A stretch of DNA of 64,000 nucleotides from contig NZ_CP166679.1 in NCBI RefSeq assembly GCF_041320605.1, positions 2,108,001 to 2,172,000 of the forward strand, read 5' to 3'. Under the pieces are notes generated by a model, which made no database searches, had not been told where the DNA came from, and saw nothing but the letters and a program-made list of their open reading frames with translations. The DNA comes from Arenibacter antarcticus. GTDB taxonomy: Bacteria > Bacteroidota > Bacteroidia > Flavobacteriales > Flavobacteriaceae. The position numbers and the translations under genes were made by a program. This document shows positions 1 through 10,002 of this stretch, piece by piece. The first letter of the stretch is position 1. Each line of letters starts with the position of its first letter.

Positions 1-1089
1 GCACTGGTAGTGTACGGGCTGTTTATGGGAGACCTGCTAATAAAATTGTTCGACGATTGGAAAACCTCCGACATCGGTTTTTTACAGTTGATGTTTACTG
101 ATTTCAGTCTGCTGACCCAGACCATTATCTCTACTTTAATTATTTTATTGACGGCAGAATTCATGCCCAAGGTATTGTTCCAGATCTATAGTAATACCTT
201 GTTGCGCTTATTGGCAATTCCTGCTTATATTTTCTATGTATTATTTTCTCTGATTTCAGATTTTGTTATTTGGATTTCGGATTTTATCTTAAAAGTCTTT
301 TTTAAGACCGATGGGGACGAGGTGCAGCTGGTATTTAGCAAGATAGAATTGGGAGATTATATTACGGAGCAAATGGAAGCGGTGGAAAAGGAGGATATGG
401 TAGACTCTGAAATACAGATTTTTCAGAATGCCTTGGAGTTTTCTGCAGTAAAGGCCAGAGAAGTAATGGTGCCAAGAACTGAAATTGCCGCTGTTGAACT
501 TCATGAGACGCCTAAGAATTTAGCAAAGCTATTTACGGAGACTGGATTTTCAAAAATACTGGTCTTTAAGGATACCATAGATAACATAATAGGGTATGTG
601 CATTCCTATGAGTTATTTAAAAAACCAAAGGTAATAAAGAGCATTTTGTTGCCTGTAGAATTTGTTCCCGAAACCATGCTGATCAACGATATCCTGAATA
701 TTCTAACCAAGAAAAGGAAGAGTATTGCCGTGGTGCTGGACGAGTATGGTGGTACTTCTGGGGTTATGACAGTAGAGGATATTGTGGAGGAGTTGTTTGG
801 AGAGATCGAGGATGAGCACGACAGTACCGATCTGCATGAAGAGCAAATAAATGATAATATATACAAGTTTTCTGGTAGACTAGAGGTCGATTATGTTAAC
901 GAACAATATAAAATTGAACTGCCGGAAAGTGACGAATACGAAACTTTAGGCGGATTGATCATGAACGAAACAGGAGAGATTCCAGAGAAGAATTCAGAAA
1001 TAAAAATTGCTAATTTTCACTTTACCGTATTGGAGGTTTCCAGTAATAAAATTGATCTGGTTTTATTGGAGGTGCGGGAAAAGGATTGA
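1..1089 (+). CDS. CNNM/CorC-type hemolysin family membrane protein (5' end missing)
   Basis: The frame is open to the first base of the window, so the N-terminus lies outside. The visible part starts with two or three hydrophobic membrane segments (first ~100 residues, CNNM/DUF21 type), then a tandem CBS region (about residues 140-265, containing the VLDEYGGTSGVMTVEDIVEE signature typical of the family) and a C-terminal CorC/HlyC transporter-associated domain. Such proteins sit in the inner membrane; relatives are linked to Mg2+/Co2+ efflux or divalent-cation homeostasis, and GldE is a distant paralogue. The neighbour is a PpiD-like chaperone 103 bp downstream, an arrangement familiar from flavobacteria. 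The exact ion is not deducible. The name hemolysin is historical. Confidence 0.88.
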   Translation, partial: ALVVYGLFMGDLLIKLFDDWKTSDIGFLQLMFTDFSLLTQTIISTLIILLTAEFMPKVLFQIYSNTLLRLLAIPAYIFYVLFSLISDFVIWISDFILKVFFKTDGDEVQLVFSKIELGDYITEQMEAVEKEDMVDSEIQIFQNALEFSAVKAREVMVPRTEIAAVELHETPKNLAKLFTETGFSKILVFKDTIDNIIGYVHSYELFKKPKVIKSILLPVEFVPETMLINDILNILTKKRKSIAVVLDEYGGTSGVMTVEDIVEELFGEIEDEHDSTDLHEEQINDNIYKFSGRLEVDYVNEQYKIELPESDEYETLGGLIMNETGEIPEKNSEIKIANFHFTVLEVSSNKIDLVLLEVREKD

Positions 1090-1154
1090 TAATCGTCCTT
1101 ATTATTGATGTTTTTTAGTTTTTATTATTTCAAAAGAAAGTAGTAAATTCGCCA

Positions 1155-1170
1155 CCCGATACTTATCGGG
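1155..1170. other. Small perfect hairpin between the CorC-type gene and ppiD-like gene
   Basis: CCCGAT-actt-ATCGGG, a 6-bp stem with a 4-base loop, 23 bases before the ppiD-like start. No T-run follows, so it is not a convincing terminator. It could be a processing or mRNA-stability site; role inferred only. Confidence 0.35.
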
Positions 1171-1192
1171 TTAAATTTAAATAGATTACATA

Positions 1193-3310
1193 ATGGCAGT
1201 ATTAGAGAATATAAGGAAACGGACAACCGTGCTAATATTAATTATCGGTTTGGCACTGTTTGCATTCGTAGTTTCGGGTGTTTTCAGTAGTAATGAACTG
1301 GGAGGCGGCAAGATGGGTTCCTCTATAGGGGAAATAAATGGTGATGAAATTTCCATCGATCAATTTAGAAGGGACGTGGAAGCATTCTCTAGAATGGCCG
1401 GTCCATCGGCTTCTTCCATGCAATTGGTAAACCAAGTGTGGGAAAGAGAAGTCCGGAATACTATTCTAGATCAGCAATTCGAGGAATTGGGGATAGCAGT
1501 AGGTCACGATCAAATCGTCAACTATATTAAGACCATACCCTCCTACGTTCAAAATCCTGAATTCCATAATGCTAACGGCGTATTTGATGAGAATAGGTTT
1601 AAAGAAGCAGTAGCGGATTGGAAAGCCAATAATCCTGGGCGTTATGCACTTTGGTTGCAAGATGAGCAGGCCATTATTCAGAATGCAAAAGAACAAGGGT
1701 ATTTTAACTTGGTAAGGGCTGGAGTGGCATCAACTTTAAAAGAAGGCGAGTTAGAATATAACTTGGCTAATGATAAAGTGGATATCGAATACGTAAGGGT
1801 TCCTTATTCTTCTATTCCAGATTCTACGATATCAGTAAGTAAAAAAGAAATTGAAGCCTATGTAAAAGCACATAAGGAAGATTTTAAACAAGAAAGGTCA
1901 AGAGATATCCAGTTTGTTTATTTTGAGGAAAAACCATCTGTTGAGGATGAGAAGGATGTTAAGACTTCCATTGCCAAGCTTTTGGAGGATCAGGTAGAAT
2001 ACAATTCCCAAAATGACACCAACGATACCATTAAAGGATTTAGGGCAGCTAAGGATTTAGTAGCATTTTTAGATCGTCATTCCGATCAAAAACTTGATAC
2101 TGTCTATAAAGCTAAGAATGAATTGTCTGGTAAATTTGCCGATACCCTTATGGCCTTACCAAAAGGAAGTATGTTCGGTCCTTATAAAGATGGTAATTTT
2201 TATAAGGTTTCTAAGATGATCGACAAAAAGGCTAACGGTTCTGTAAAGGCAAGTCACATCTTAATCGCCTACGAAGGTGCACAAAATGCAAATCCTGAAG
2301 TAACAAGAACCAAAGAAGAGGCAGAGAAAAAAGCAAAGGATTTATTGAAGGAAGCTAGGCAAAATGAAGTAGTTTTCAATCAATTGGCTAGAGATAATTC
2401 AGACGGACCATCAGGGCCAAGAGGTGGTGATCTTGGATACTTCCAAGAAGGGGTCATGGTAGGGCCGTTTAATGATTTTGCTTTTAAAAATCCGACTGGG
2501 ACCATAGGTATGGTAGAAACCGATTTTGGATTTCACGTGGTGAAAATAGACGAAAAGCAGGATGTTGTTCAAATTGCCACATTGGCTAGAGAATTGGAGC
2601 CTTCTGATGAAACCATCAACTCCCTTTTTACCGAGGCTACCAAATTTGAAATGGACGCCATTTCTGATAAGGATTTTGGTGCTACCGCCAAAGCAAATAA
2701 TTTTGTGGTTAGGCCGGTAAATAAGATTAAGGCTATGGATGAAAATCTTCCTGGACTTTCCGCACAACGCGCCATAGTGCAGTGGGCATTTAATGACGAT
2801 ACTAAGCTGGGTGAGGTAAAGAGGTTCAATATTAATAATGGGTATGCGGTAGTGCAATTAACTGCTAAGTACAATGAAGGTCTTATGGCAACAGAAGATG
2901 CTTCGGTAATGGTTTTGCCTAAGATCAGAAAAGAGAAAAAGGCAGCGCAGATCATATCGGCTAATAAAGGCAAGGCAATAGATGCTTTCGCCAAGGATAA
3001 TAATGTTGTTGCTTCAACAGCTTCGGCCTTGACTATGAAATCACCTACCATTCCTGGAGCTGGGACAGAAGCCTATGTAGTAGGTACAGCCTTTGCAATG
3101 GCTCAGGGAGCCACTTCCGGTCTATTGGAAGGACAGACTGGAGTTTATATGGTAAAGGTTACTAAAAAGGAGGATGCTCCAAAATTGGATAACTATAGTA
3201 CTTATGCCAACAACCTTCAGGCGGCTGCCGCAAGTAGGGTAGACATGACTGTTTATAATGCGCTTAAGGAAGCATCCGAGATAAAGGATAATAGGGCTAC
3301 TTTTTACTAG
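1193..3310 (+). CDS. PpiD/SurA-like peptidylprolyl isomerase, membrane anchored
   Basis: 705 residues. A single N-terminal transmembrane helix (about residues 12-31) anchors the protein to the inner membrane, followed by a SurA_N_3/PpiD-type chaperone domain (about 40-210), a parvulin-type PPIC domain (about 345-460, with KASHILI, GPRGGDLGYF and FGFHVVKI blocks) and a long C-terminal domain. The architecture matches PpiD, a periplasmic folding factor that helps newly exported proteins released from SecYEG. The ATG at 1193 directly precedes the signal-anchor. It is followed by a strong terminator. Prolyl-isomerase activity itself is often absent in PpiD proteins, so chaperone function is the safer call. 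Confidence 0.92.
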   Translation: MAVLENIRKRTTVLILIIGLALFAFVVSGVFSSNELGGGKMGSSIGEINGDEISIDQFRRDVEAFSRMAGPSASSMQLVNQVWEREVRNTILDQQFEELGIAVGHDQIVNYIKTIPSYVQNPEFHNANGVFDENRFKEAVADWKANNPGRYALWLQDEQAIIQNAKEQGYFNLVRAGVASTLKEGELEYNLANDKVDIEYVRVPYSSIPDSTISVSKKEIEAYVKAHKEDFKQERSRDIQFVYFEEKPSVEDEKDVKTSIAKLLEDQVEYNSQNDTNDTIKGFRAAKDLVAFLDRHSDQKLDTVYKAKNELSGKFADTLMALPKGSMFGPYKDGNFYKVSKMIDKKANGSVKASHILIAYEGAQNANPEVTRTKEEAEKKAKDLLKEARQNEVVFNQLARDNSDGPSGPRGGDLGYFQEGVMVGPFNDFAFKNPTGTIGMVETDFGFHVVKIDEKQDVVQIATLARELEPSDETINSLFTEATKFEMDAISDKDFGATAKANNFVVRPVNKIKAMDENLPGLSAQRAIVQWAFNDDTKLGEVKRFNINNGYAVVQLTAKYNEGLMATEDASVMVLPKIRKEKKAAQIISANKGKAIDAFAKDNNVVASTASALTMKSPTIPGAGTEAYVVGTAFAMAQGATSGLLEGQTGVYMVKVTKKEDAPKLDNYSTYANNLQAAAASRVDMTVYNALKEASEIKDNRATFY

Positions 3311-3335
3311 TCACCCAAATCGTTCTACATACAAA

Positions 3336-3373
3336 AATGAGGCGGTCCAATTGGATCGCCTCATTTTTTTTTT
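3336..3373. terminator. Bidirectional rho-independent terminator between convergent genes
   Basis: Stem AATGAGGCG pairs with CGCCTCATT, and the intervening TCCAATTGGA is itself self-complementary, giving one long hairpin. A run of ten T follows on the + side and five A precede it (a U-run on the - strand). It separates the ppiD-like gene (+) from the GHMP kinase (-). Confidence 0.9.
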
Positions 3374-3441
3374 GAAGATATAGTAGATGATGTAGTTTTG
3401 TGGAACTAAAAGAGCGGTCGTTTTTTGAAATGCTAAGACTG

Positions 3442-4404
3442 CTATCTAACCATTTTAGGGTAAGGGATTACTGTAGTATACCCTTTATCCCTAAAGTATT
3501 GTGCGGTATTCTTATTGCCCGCTGCCAAAATAAAATCGCCTCCCCAGGCTCCTAAACTTTTTATAGCTCCCTTAAAATCGGGAAATAATTGTTCCTGAAT
3601 GGGGGGAATGTCTAGTATTTCACTGATGATTGCCTCGTGTTTATGGATTAGTTTTTCAAATTGCGTACGCTTGGTGCAGGTTTGGATTCGTTTGCTAATA
3701 CTATTTATTTTTGGAATTACCGTAAATAGATCTATCTCCTTGGACTTGTAAGCTGCAATGCCGTCTCTGCTGTTTTGTTTTTTATTTAAATGTACAAAGT
3801 ACAGCTCGTTTTTAAACGAGGGGTCAAAAGGCACTGTAATGGCTATTGGTTTGCTATTTTTTAATTGATAGGTAATTGGGCTGTTGTGTTGGGCACAGGC
3901 AATGTCGTATCCACTTCCGGAAAAAGAATTCCACAACAGGGTAAAAGCGTCCACTTTGGCCCATTGCGCAATATTGTTGATCAGTGTTGATGAGGTTCCC
4001 AATCCCCATTCCCTTGGAAAGTTTAACGAAGTGGTGATTTCGTAGCCATTTTCATCTTCCAAAAATGAGGGGTTCAGTTTTTTAGCTTCCAACAAAATAG
4101 ATTGTAAGGTGTTAGCAACAGTTTCGTTATTTTTAAGGGAAGAGTCCGTGTCATTTTCCAAACTTCTCGTAGTGGGCAATGGGGATAGAAAGGGAGTTCC
4201 GTTCGCTTGAAGATCGTAGGTTTCTTGAAACCAAACCTTCCCTTTTTCATCCAAACTTTTCCAGGTTAACTGTCTACTAGGGATTGGATTTACTGCTAAT
4301 GATTGGCCGTAGACAGTTGGGACCGCTAGGCTTAAGGCGCCATCTAATACCAAGTATTCACCCGTGATTAATAATTTTCCGTTACTGTAAAAGGAGGTTG
4401 TCAT
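3442..4404 (-). CDS. GYDIA family GHMP kinase (mevalonate pathway)
   Basis: 320 residues. The GHMP fold is shown by the N-terminal NGKLLITGEYLVLDGA block, the ATP-binding GLGTSSTL loop near residue 143, and the SGSGYDIA motif that gives this Bacteroidota subfamily its name. Family members phosphorylate mevalonate-type substrates in isoprenoid synthesis; whether this one is mevalonate, phosphomevalonate or a decarboxylase-related step is not decided by sequence. The start ATG overlaps the TGA of the upstream HMG-CoA reductase by four bases (4401-4404), implying translational coupling and a shared pathway. Confidence 0.88.
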   Translation of the reverse strand: MTTSFYSNGKLLITGEYLVLDGALSLAVPTVYGQSLAVNPIPSRQLTWKSLDEKGKVWFQETYDLQANGTPFLSPLPTTRSLENDTDSSLKNNETVANTLQSILLEAKKLNPSFLEDENGYEITTSLNFPREWGLGTSSTLINNIAQWAKVDAFTLLWNSFSGSGYDIACAQHNSPITYQLKNSKPIAITVPFDPSFKNELYFVHLNKKQNSRDGIAAYKSKEIDLFTVIPKINSISKRIQTCTKRTQFEKLIHKHEAIISEILDIPPIQEQLFPDFKGAIKSLGAWGGDFILAAGNKNTAQYFRDKGYTTVIPYPKMVR

Positions 4405-5723
4405 TTTTGTTTTCTTAAGTTTTCAAAGGCTGTAACCACAGCGCTGTGGGAAGCCGTATGTTTTTTGAAATGTGATATAAGGGTCTCCTTTTCTGAAGTT
4501 GTGGCTCCCAATTGATTTAGGATATTCAATAGGTGCATTTTCATGTGTCCTTGTTGAATTCCGGTAGTGATTAATGAGCGTAGTGCACCAAAGTTTTGTG
4601 CTAATCCAGCGGCTGCGACGATTTGCATAAGTTCTTTTGCTGTTGGTCGTTGAAGGATTTCTAGGGCAATCTTTACCAAAGGGTGTAGGCTGGTCAATCC
4701 ACCAACCGTGCCCAGTGCCAATGGGATCTCTATCCAAAATTTAAAGATGTCGCCCTCAATGCTGGCATGGGTAAGACTGCTGTATTTCCCATCTTTAGAA
4801 GCATAGGCATGTGCCCCGGCCTCTATGGCCCTAAAATCATTACCCGTAGCCAATACTACGGCGTCTACACCATTCATTATACCTTTATTGTGGGTTACCG
4901 CCCTATAGGGTTCTACTTTGGCAATAGCAACGGCTCTAACCATTTTCTGAGCAAATTCCATGGCTGAGATATTGTGATGTTCCTTTAAATCCCCGATAGG
5001 ACAACTCACTTCTGCCCTTACCAGGCAATTGGGAATATTGTTGGAGAGTATGCTCATCACGATTTCGATCCTTTTCTCACTTTCCGTGAATTCAGAGTAC
5101 CTTAGGGCTTCTTCCTTTAGAGTTTCGGCAAAACTTTCCAAACAGGAGTTGATAAAATTAGCTCCCATGGCGTCCAAGGTCTCGAAAGTACAATGTAATT
5201 GATGGTAATTGGCAAGGTCGGCACTCTTGTCTCTTAGTTCAATGTTATTTATTCCACCTCCCCGTTTCTCCATATTCTTGATGATAGGAGCAACTTTGGC
5301 AATCAATTCAGGTTTTACCTTGTTAAAGAAACGCATTAGTTTAGCAGTGTCACCTTGGTACATAAAGTGTACCTGTCCTACCTTTTCCGTGCCGATTATG
5401 CTGGTCTTGAAGCCTCCCCTGTTTAGCCAAAATTTTGCAGCTTTGCTTGCTGCAGCAACAACCGAGCTTTCTTCTATCGCCATTGGAATGGCATAGAGTA
5501 TATCGTTTATTAAAAAATTGGGAGCAATCCCAAGTGGTAAATAAAAGTTACTTATCGTATTTTCAATAAACTCATCGTGTAGTTGTTGTAGTTTACTGTC
5601 ATTGCTCCAATATTGTTTTAGGATTTCAATAGTATCCGCACTATCGTGGGTGTAATTATGGGCTATCCAGTTAATTTTCTCCTCTTTGGACAGTTTGGAA
5701 AAACCTTCTATCGGTTTCTTCAT
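4401..5723 (-). CDS. Hydroxymethylglutaryl-CoA reductase, class II
   Basis: 440 residues from the ATG at 5723. Conserved HMGR blocks are visible: MAIEESSVVAAAS (catalytic Glu84/85), THNKGIMNGVDAVV (Lys280), ATGNDFRA (Asp296) and a GHMKMH block (His393/397) near the C-terminus. It interconverts HMG-CoA and mevalonate; in flavobacteria, which use the mevalonate route, the biosynthetic direction is likely. The frame stays open upstream to 5927, but residues there do not resemble the family and 440 residues matches class II enzymes, so the internal ATG is chosen. It forms an operon with the overlapping GHMP kinase and is divergent from the S9 peptidase gene. Confidence 0.93.
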   Translation of the reverse strand: MKKPIEGFSKLSKEEKINWIAHNYTHDSADTIEILKQYWSNDSKLQQLHDEFIENTISNFYLPLGIAPNFLINDILYAIPMAIEESSVVAAASKAAKFWLNRGGFKTSIIGTEKVGQVHFMYQGDTAKLMRFFNKVKPELIAKVAPIIKNMEKRGGGINNIELRDKSADLANYHQLHCTFETLDAMGANFINSCLESFAETLKEEALRYSEFTESEKRIEIVMSILSNNIPNCLVRAEVSCPIGDLKEHHNISAMEFAQKMVRAVAIAKVEPYRAVTHNKGIMNGVDAVVLATGNDFRAIEAGAHAYASKDGKYSSLTHASIEGDIFKFWIEIPLALGTVGGLTSLHPLVKIALEILQRPTAKELMQIVAAAGLAQNFGALRSLITTGIQQGHMKMHLLNILNQLGATTSEKETLISHFKKHTASHSAVVTAFENLRKQK

Positions 5724-5946
5724 AGTTGCATTGATTTCATCGCGTAAAGATAGTAAATACCACAATAAGGCATAATGGGAGCTAAAAGCGTATTTTTGTG
5801 ATATTTCAATGTTATTAAATGCGTGGAATATAGCTTTTTTTGTGAAATTTTTAGTAATCTTGACACTTTTAATCATGTTGAAATAATTAGCTAAAGTCCA
5901 GCGCGATTTTTGCAGCCCTAAATGCATATATAAAATCCAAATCCCC

Positions 5947-8115
5947 GTGAGAAAATTATATATTTTATTGTTTTTTATTGCCTATACCTCTGTTACCACA
6001 CTTTTTGCTCAAAATAAAAAAATTACCCTAGAAGAAATTTATGGCGGAACATTCGGAACTAATGGAATGGAACGGTTAGAGTCTTTGCAAAACGGCGATC
6101 AATACACTATTTTAAATCTGGATTATACCAATCGGGTAGCTATCATAAATAAATACGATTACAAGACCTTGGCAAAGGCAGAGACCGTCATTTCCTCATC
6201 AGACAGCAACACAATTCCGTTTTTTACCTCTTATGAATTTAGTAAGGATGAATCCAAGTTGTTATTGGCAACTGAAATTGAATCCATTTTTAGACGCTCT
6301 ACCTTGGGTGTATTTTACGTATTCGACCTAAAATCAAAGAAAATATCAAAAATATCCGATGATAAGATCCAAGAACCACTGGTTTCACCTGATGGTAGTA
6401 TGGTAGCCTATGTGAAAGATAACAATATTTATATTTTCAACATCATCTCCAATACTACTGTGCAGATTACTAAGGATGGTAAAAAAAATAGTATTATTAA
6501 TGGGGTAACCGATTGGGTCTATGAGGAGGAGTTTGCTTTTGTTAGAGCGTTTGAATGGAATTCTGACGGAACCAAATTGGCATTTATAAAGTTTGATGAA
6601 ACCAATGTGCCCGAATTTTCTATGGATGTTTATGGCAGTGACCTTTACCAGACCCAGACCGTATTCAAATATCCAAAAGCGGGAGAGGAGAATGCTATTG
6701 TGTCCTTGCATATGCTGGACGTAAAGTCGGCTAATATTACTGCTATAGACCTTAAAGAGCCTTATTATATCCCTAGGATAAAATGGATGAATAATCCCGA
6801 ATTTTTAAGTGTTCAGACCTTGAACAGGCATCAGAACAATTTAAAATTGGTTCAGGTTAACGCTAAGAATGGTAAGTCCAAGACGCTATTGGAGGAAACG
6901 GATAAAGCTTATGTAGATGTAACGGACAATCTTACCTTTCTGAAGGATGACAGTTTTATTTGGACTAGTGAGAAGGATGGGTATAATCATATTTACCTAT
7001 ATGATGACAAAGGGAAATTAAGGTCACAGGTTACTAAGGGTTCTTGGGAAGTGACCAATTATTATGGGTATGATCCCAAGGCAGATCGCATTTATTTTCA
7101 ATCAACCGAAAATGGCTCCATTAATCGGGATGTGTATAGCATTCGAAGTAATGGCAAAAGTAAAAAACGATTGACAGAGAGCGTGGGAATAAATTCGGCC
7201 GATTTCAGTGCGGATTTCACCTATTTTATCAATTCCTATTCTAGTGCCACAACTCCGCCAGAATTTACATTACACCTTTCTTCCAACGGAAACAAAATAA
7301 AGGATATCCTAGATAACAGGGAGTTGTTGGTGCAATTGCAAGATTATAATTTAAGTCCCAAAGAGTTTTCCACCCTAGAAATTAATGGCAACGAATTGAA
7401 TATGTGGATGATAAAGCCGACAGATTTCGATGCCAATAAGAAATATCCCCTATTTATGACTCAGTACAGCGGGCCAGGATCCCAATCGGTTTCCAATGCC
7501 TGGATGGGCAGTAATGATTATTGGTATCAAATACTAGCCAATGAGGGATACATAGTGGTTTGCGTAGATGGAAGGGGAACCGGATACAAAGGAGCCGATT
7601 TTAAAAAGGTAACGTATAAGGAGTTGGGGAAATACGAGGTAGAAGACCAGATTGATGCTGCCAAAAAGTTGAGCGAGCTGTCCTATATAGATGAGGATAG
7701 GACCGGTATTTGGGGATGGAGCTACGGTGGATTTATGTCTACAAATTGTTTATTGAAGGGGAACGATACCTTTGAGATGGCTATTGCGGTGGCCCCGGTG
7801 ACTTCTTGGAGATTTTACGACACCATTTACACAGAACGTTTTATGCGTACTCCCCAAGAGAATCCAACTGGTTATGATGAGAATTCACCATTTAATTATC
7901 CTGAACTCCTAAAGGGGAAATATTTATTGGTACATGGGAGTAGTGATGATAATGTACATGTACAAAACACCATGCGGATGATCGAAGCGCTGGTACAGGC
8001 CAATAAACAGTTCGATTGGGCCATTTATCCCGACAAAAATCATGGGATATACGGTGGAAATACACGTCTACACCTTTATACGAAAATGACCGATTTTATA
8101 AAACTAAATCTATAA
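5947..8115 (+). CDS. S9 family peptidase, dipeptidyl-peptidase IV type
   Basis: 722 residues with a cleavable signal peptide (ending LFAQ near residue 22). An N-terminal beta-propeller (DPPIV_N) carries the EEE stretch at 193-195, matching the Glu pair of DPP4 that holds the substrate amino terminus. The C-terminal alpha/beta-hydrolase has the triad Ser592 (GWSYGG), Asp667 (HGSSDDN) and His699 (DKNHGIYG). It should release N-terminal dipeptides (often X-Pro) in the periplasm. Start is a GTG at 5947; no ATG in a sensible position precedes the signal peptide. Two POT di/tripeptide transporters follow 15 and 36 bp apart, so the three genes likely form one peptide-uptake operon. Confidence 0.94.
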   Translation: MRKLYILLFFIAYTSVTTLFAQNKKITLEEIYGGTFGTNGMERLESLQNGDQYTILNLDYTNRVAIINKYDYKTLAKAETVISSSDSNTIPFFTSYEFSKDESKLLLATEIESIFRRSTLGVFYVFDLKSKKISKISDDKIQEPLVSPDGSMVAYVKDNNIYIFNIISNTTVQITKDGKKNSIINGVTDWVYEEEFAFVRAFEWNSDGTKLAFIKFDETNVPEFSMDVYGSDLYQTQTVFKYPKAGEENAIVSLHMLDVKSANITAIDLKEPYYIPRIKWMNNPEFLSVQTLNRHQNNLKLVQVNAKNGKSKTLLEETDKAYVDVTDNLTFLKDDSFIWTSEKDGYNHIYLYDDKGKLRSQVTKGSWEVTNYYGYDPKADRIYFQSTENGSINRDVYSIRSNGKSKKRLTESVGINSADFSADFTYFINSYSSATTPPEFTLHLSSNGNKIKDILDNRELLVQLQDYNLSPKEFSTLEINGNELNMWMIKPTDFDANKKYPLFMTQYSGPGSQSVSNAWMGSNDYWYQILANEGYIVVCVDGRGTGYKGADFKKVTYKELGKYEVEDQIDAAKKLSELSYIDEDRTGIWGWSYGGFMSTNCLLKGNDTFEMAIAVAPVTSWRFYDTIYTERFMRTPQENPTGYDENSPFNYPELLKGKYLLVHGSSDDNVHVQNTMRMIEALVQANKQFDWAIYPDKNHGIYGGNTRLHLYTKMTDFIKLNL

Positions 8116-8130
8116 CTAACAAAGCAACCT

Positions 8131-9966
8131 ATGCAAACTTCTGTAAAACAACTACATCGTAAAGAACTTTTTGGCCATCCTGTTGGACTTTTTATATTGT
8201 TTTTCACTGAAATGTGGGAGCGTTTCTCCTACTACGGAATGCGGGGAATCCTTGTATTGTATGTGGCTACCTCTGCAACTGCTATTGATCCGGGGTTGGG
8301 TTGGTCCAATAAAGATGCTTTATGGTTGTACGGGTGGTATACTATGTTGGTATATGTGGCCTCAATCCCTGGTGGATGGGTTGCCGATAAGTTTTTAGGT
8401 CAGAAAAAAACGGTAATGCTGGGCGGATTGTTGCTCTGTATTGGGCATATAACCCTGGCAATTCCACAAGATTGGGCCTTTTTCACTGGTTTGATCCTAA
8501 TTATTTTAGGAGTTGGTGGTTTAAAACCCAATATCTCTACCATGGTAGGTGGTCTTTACCAAGAGGGGGATTTAAGAAGGGATAGCGGATTTACCATATT
8601 TTATATCGGTATTAATGTAGGTGCCTTTCTGGCAAGTATTTCTGTTGGTTTGGTAGCCTATTATTACGGGTGGCATTATGGTTTTGGACTGGCAGGTATA
8701 GGGATGTTAGTGGGTCAGGCCGTATTTATCTGGGGCCAAAAGTTCTTAAAGGGAGTTGGAGAATTTAGCGGGGGTAAAAACGTCTCTGAAGAGGAGCGTA
8801 TAGCCGCAAAACGTCCGCTTAATAAAATTGAAAAGGATAGGGTGCTTGTATTATTGATTTCCTTCCTGATCGTAATAGTTTTCTGGGGAGCATTTGAACA
8901 AGCAGGAGGCTTAATGAACCTGTATACCGATGCCAAAGTAGATAGGTATATTGGATTAAGTGGGCTACAAGAAATTCCGGCTGCGGTATTCCAGTCTCTA
9001 AATGCGGGATATATAATCATCTTTGGAACCATAGTAGGTGGTTTTTGGATCTGGTGGAAAAAAAGAGGAAGGGAATCTTCTTCTCTCTTTAAAATGGCTA
9101 TAGGTACAATTATCATGGGACTTGGTTATGTTTTTATGATGTTCGCATCTAAGGAAGCTAGTGCGGATGTTTTTGGTAAGGCAGCCATGATATGGATCTT
9201 TCTAGCTTACCTTTTCCATACTTTGGGAGAACTTTGTACCTCTCCCGTATCCCTTTCATTTATTACTAAACTCGCCCCAATAAAATATGCGTCCATAATG
9301 ATGGGGGTCTATTTTGCGGCTACCGGATTTGGAAATATGTTGGCAGGAACTATTGGGGAATCTTCCCAATTGCATCCATATCAAGGTGAAATGATTGTTA
9401 GTAAGGAGGGAATTCTCCCTTTTATTACTCAAGACACCATGGAAATTAAGAATCAGGCTAAAAAAATTGTCAAGATATATGATTATCCCATCAATGAGGA
9501 TAAAAATTTCAGTATTAAAAGTCAGGTGTATTTGGATAATGATGCGGTAATGTTTCAGGAAATAAGTTCAGGAAAATCACTTAATGATCTCTTTAAACTT
9601 GCTGACACAGAGAATATTGACCTCGCCAAGTTAAAAGAAACCTTAAGGGAAAACAATGCAATTGGCAGTAATCCTTATCATGCTAAACTTGTATTTGAAA
9701 AGGATAAGGATGCAGCTCAAAACATTGATAATAAAGGAGATGGGGAGAATTACCAAGTGTCTTTTGTGCTGGAGGAGGAGCAAAGCGAACAAGAGTTTGA
9801 CACTTTTATGTGGCTTACTATTTTTACTGTAAGTTTTGGAATCCTACTTATCTTATTCCTTAAGAAATTGAAAAAACTGACCCATGGTGCAGAAGATCAT
9901 GAACATGTATTTAAGGATAATGAGCCTTATGAGCTAGGTGGTCCAGATATCAATACATCGAATTAA
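8131..9966 (+). CDS. POT (proton-dependent oligopeptide) family transporter with long extra loop
   Basis: 611 residues, major facilitator fold. The POT signature EMWERFSYYG lies in the first helix, with further family blocks (GGLKPNISTM, AYLFHTLGELCTSPVSLS). It imports di- and tripeptides with protons across the inner membrane. Unlike the next gene it has about 150 hydrophilic residues (about 409-558) between the last two membrane helices, which appear to be an extra soluble domain. It follows the dipeptidyl peptidase by 15 bp, suggesting that peptides released by that enzyme are its substrate. Confidence 0.93.
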   Translation: MQTSVKQLHRKELFGHPVGLFILFFTEMWERFSYYGMRGILVLYVATSATAIDPGLGWSNKDALWLYGWYTMLVYVASIPGGWVADKFLGQKKTVMLGGLLLCIGHITLAIPQDWAFFTGLILIILGVGGLKPNISTMVGGLYQEGDLRRDSGFTIFYIGINVGAFLASISVGLVAYYYGWHYGFGLAGIGMLVGQAVFIWGQKFLKGVGEFSGGKNVSEEERIAAKRPLNKIEKDRVLVLLISFLIVIVFWGAFEQAGGLMNLYTDAKVDRYIGLSGLQEIPAAVFQSLNAGYIIIFGTIVGGFWIWWKKRGRESSSLFKMAIGTIIMGLGYVFMMFASKEASADVFGKAAMIWIFLAYLFHTLGELCTSPVSLSFITKLAPIKYASIMMGVYFAATGFGNMLAGTIGESSQLHPYQGEMIVSKEGILPFITQDTMEIKNQAKKIVKIYDYPINEDKNFSIKSQVYLDNDAVMFQEISSGKSLNDLFKLADTENIDLAKLKETLRENNAIGSNPYHAKLVFEKDKDAAQNIDNKGDGENYQVSFVLEEEQSEQEFDTFMWLTIFTVSFGILLILFLKKLKKLTHGAEDHEHVFKDNEPYELGGPDINTSN

Positions 9967-10002
9967 ACCATAGGTAAAAAAGCTTTTAACAAATACGCAA
10001 TT

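Noticed and set aside
5724-5927. N-terminal extension of HMG-CoA reductase by 68 codons
   Set aside because: The extra residues do not resemble the family and the internal ATG at 5723 gives the usual length; the stretch is better seen as the promoter region shared with the divergent S9 peptidase gene.
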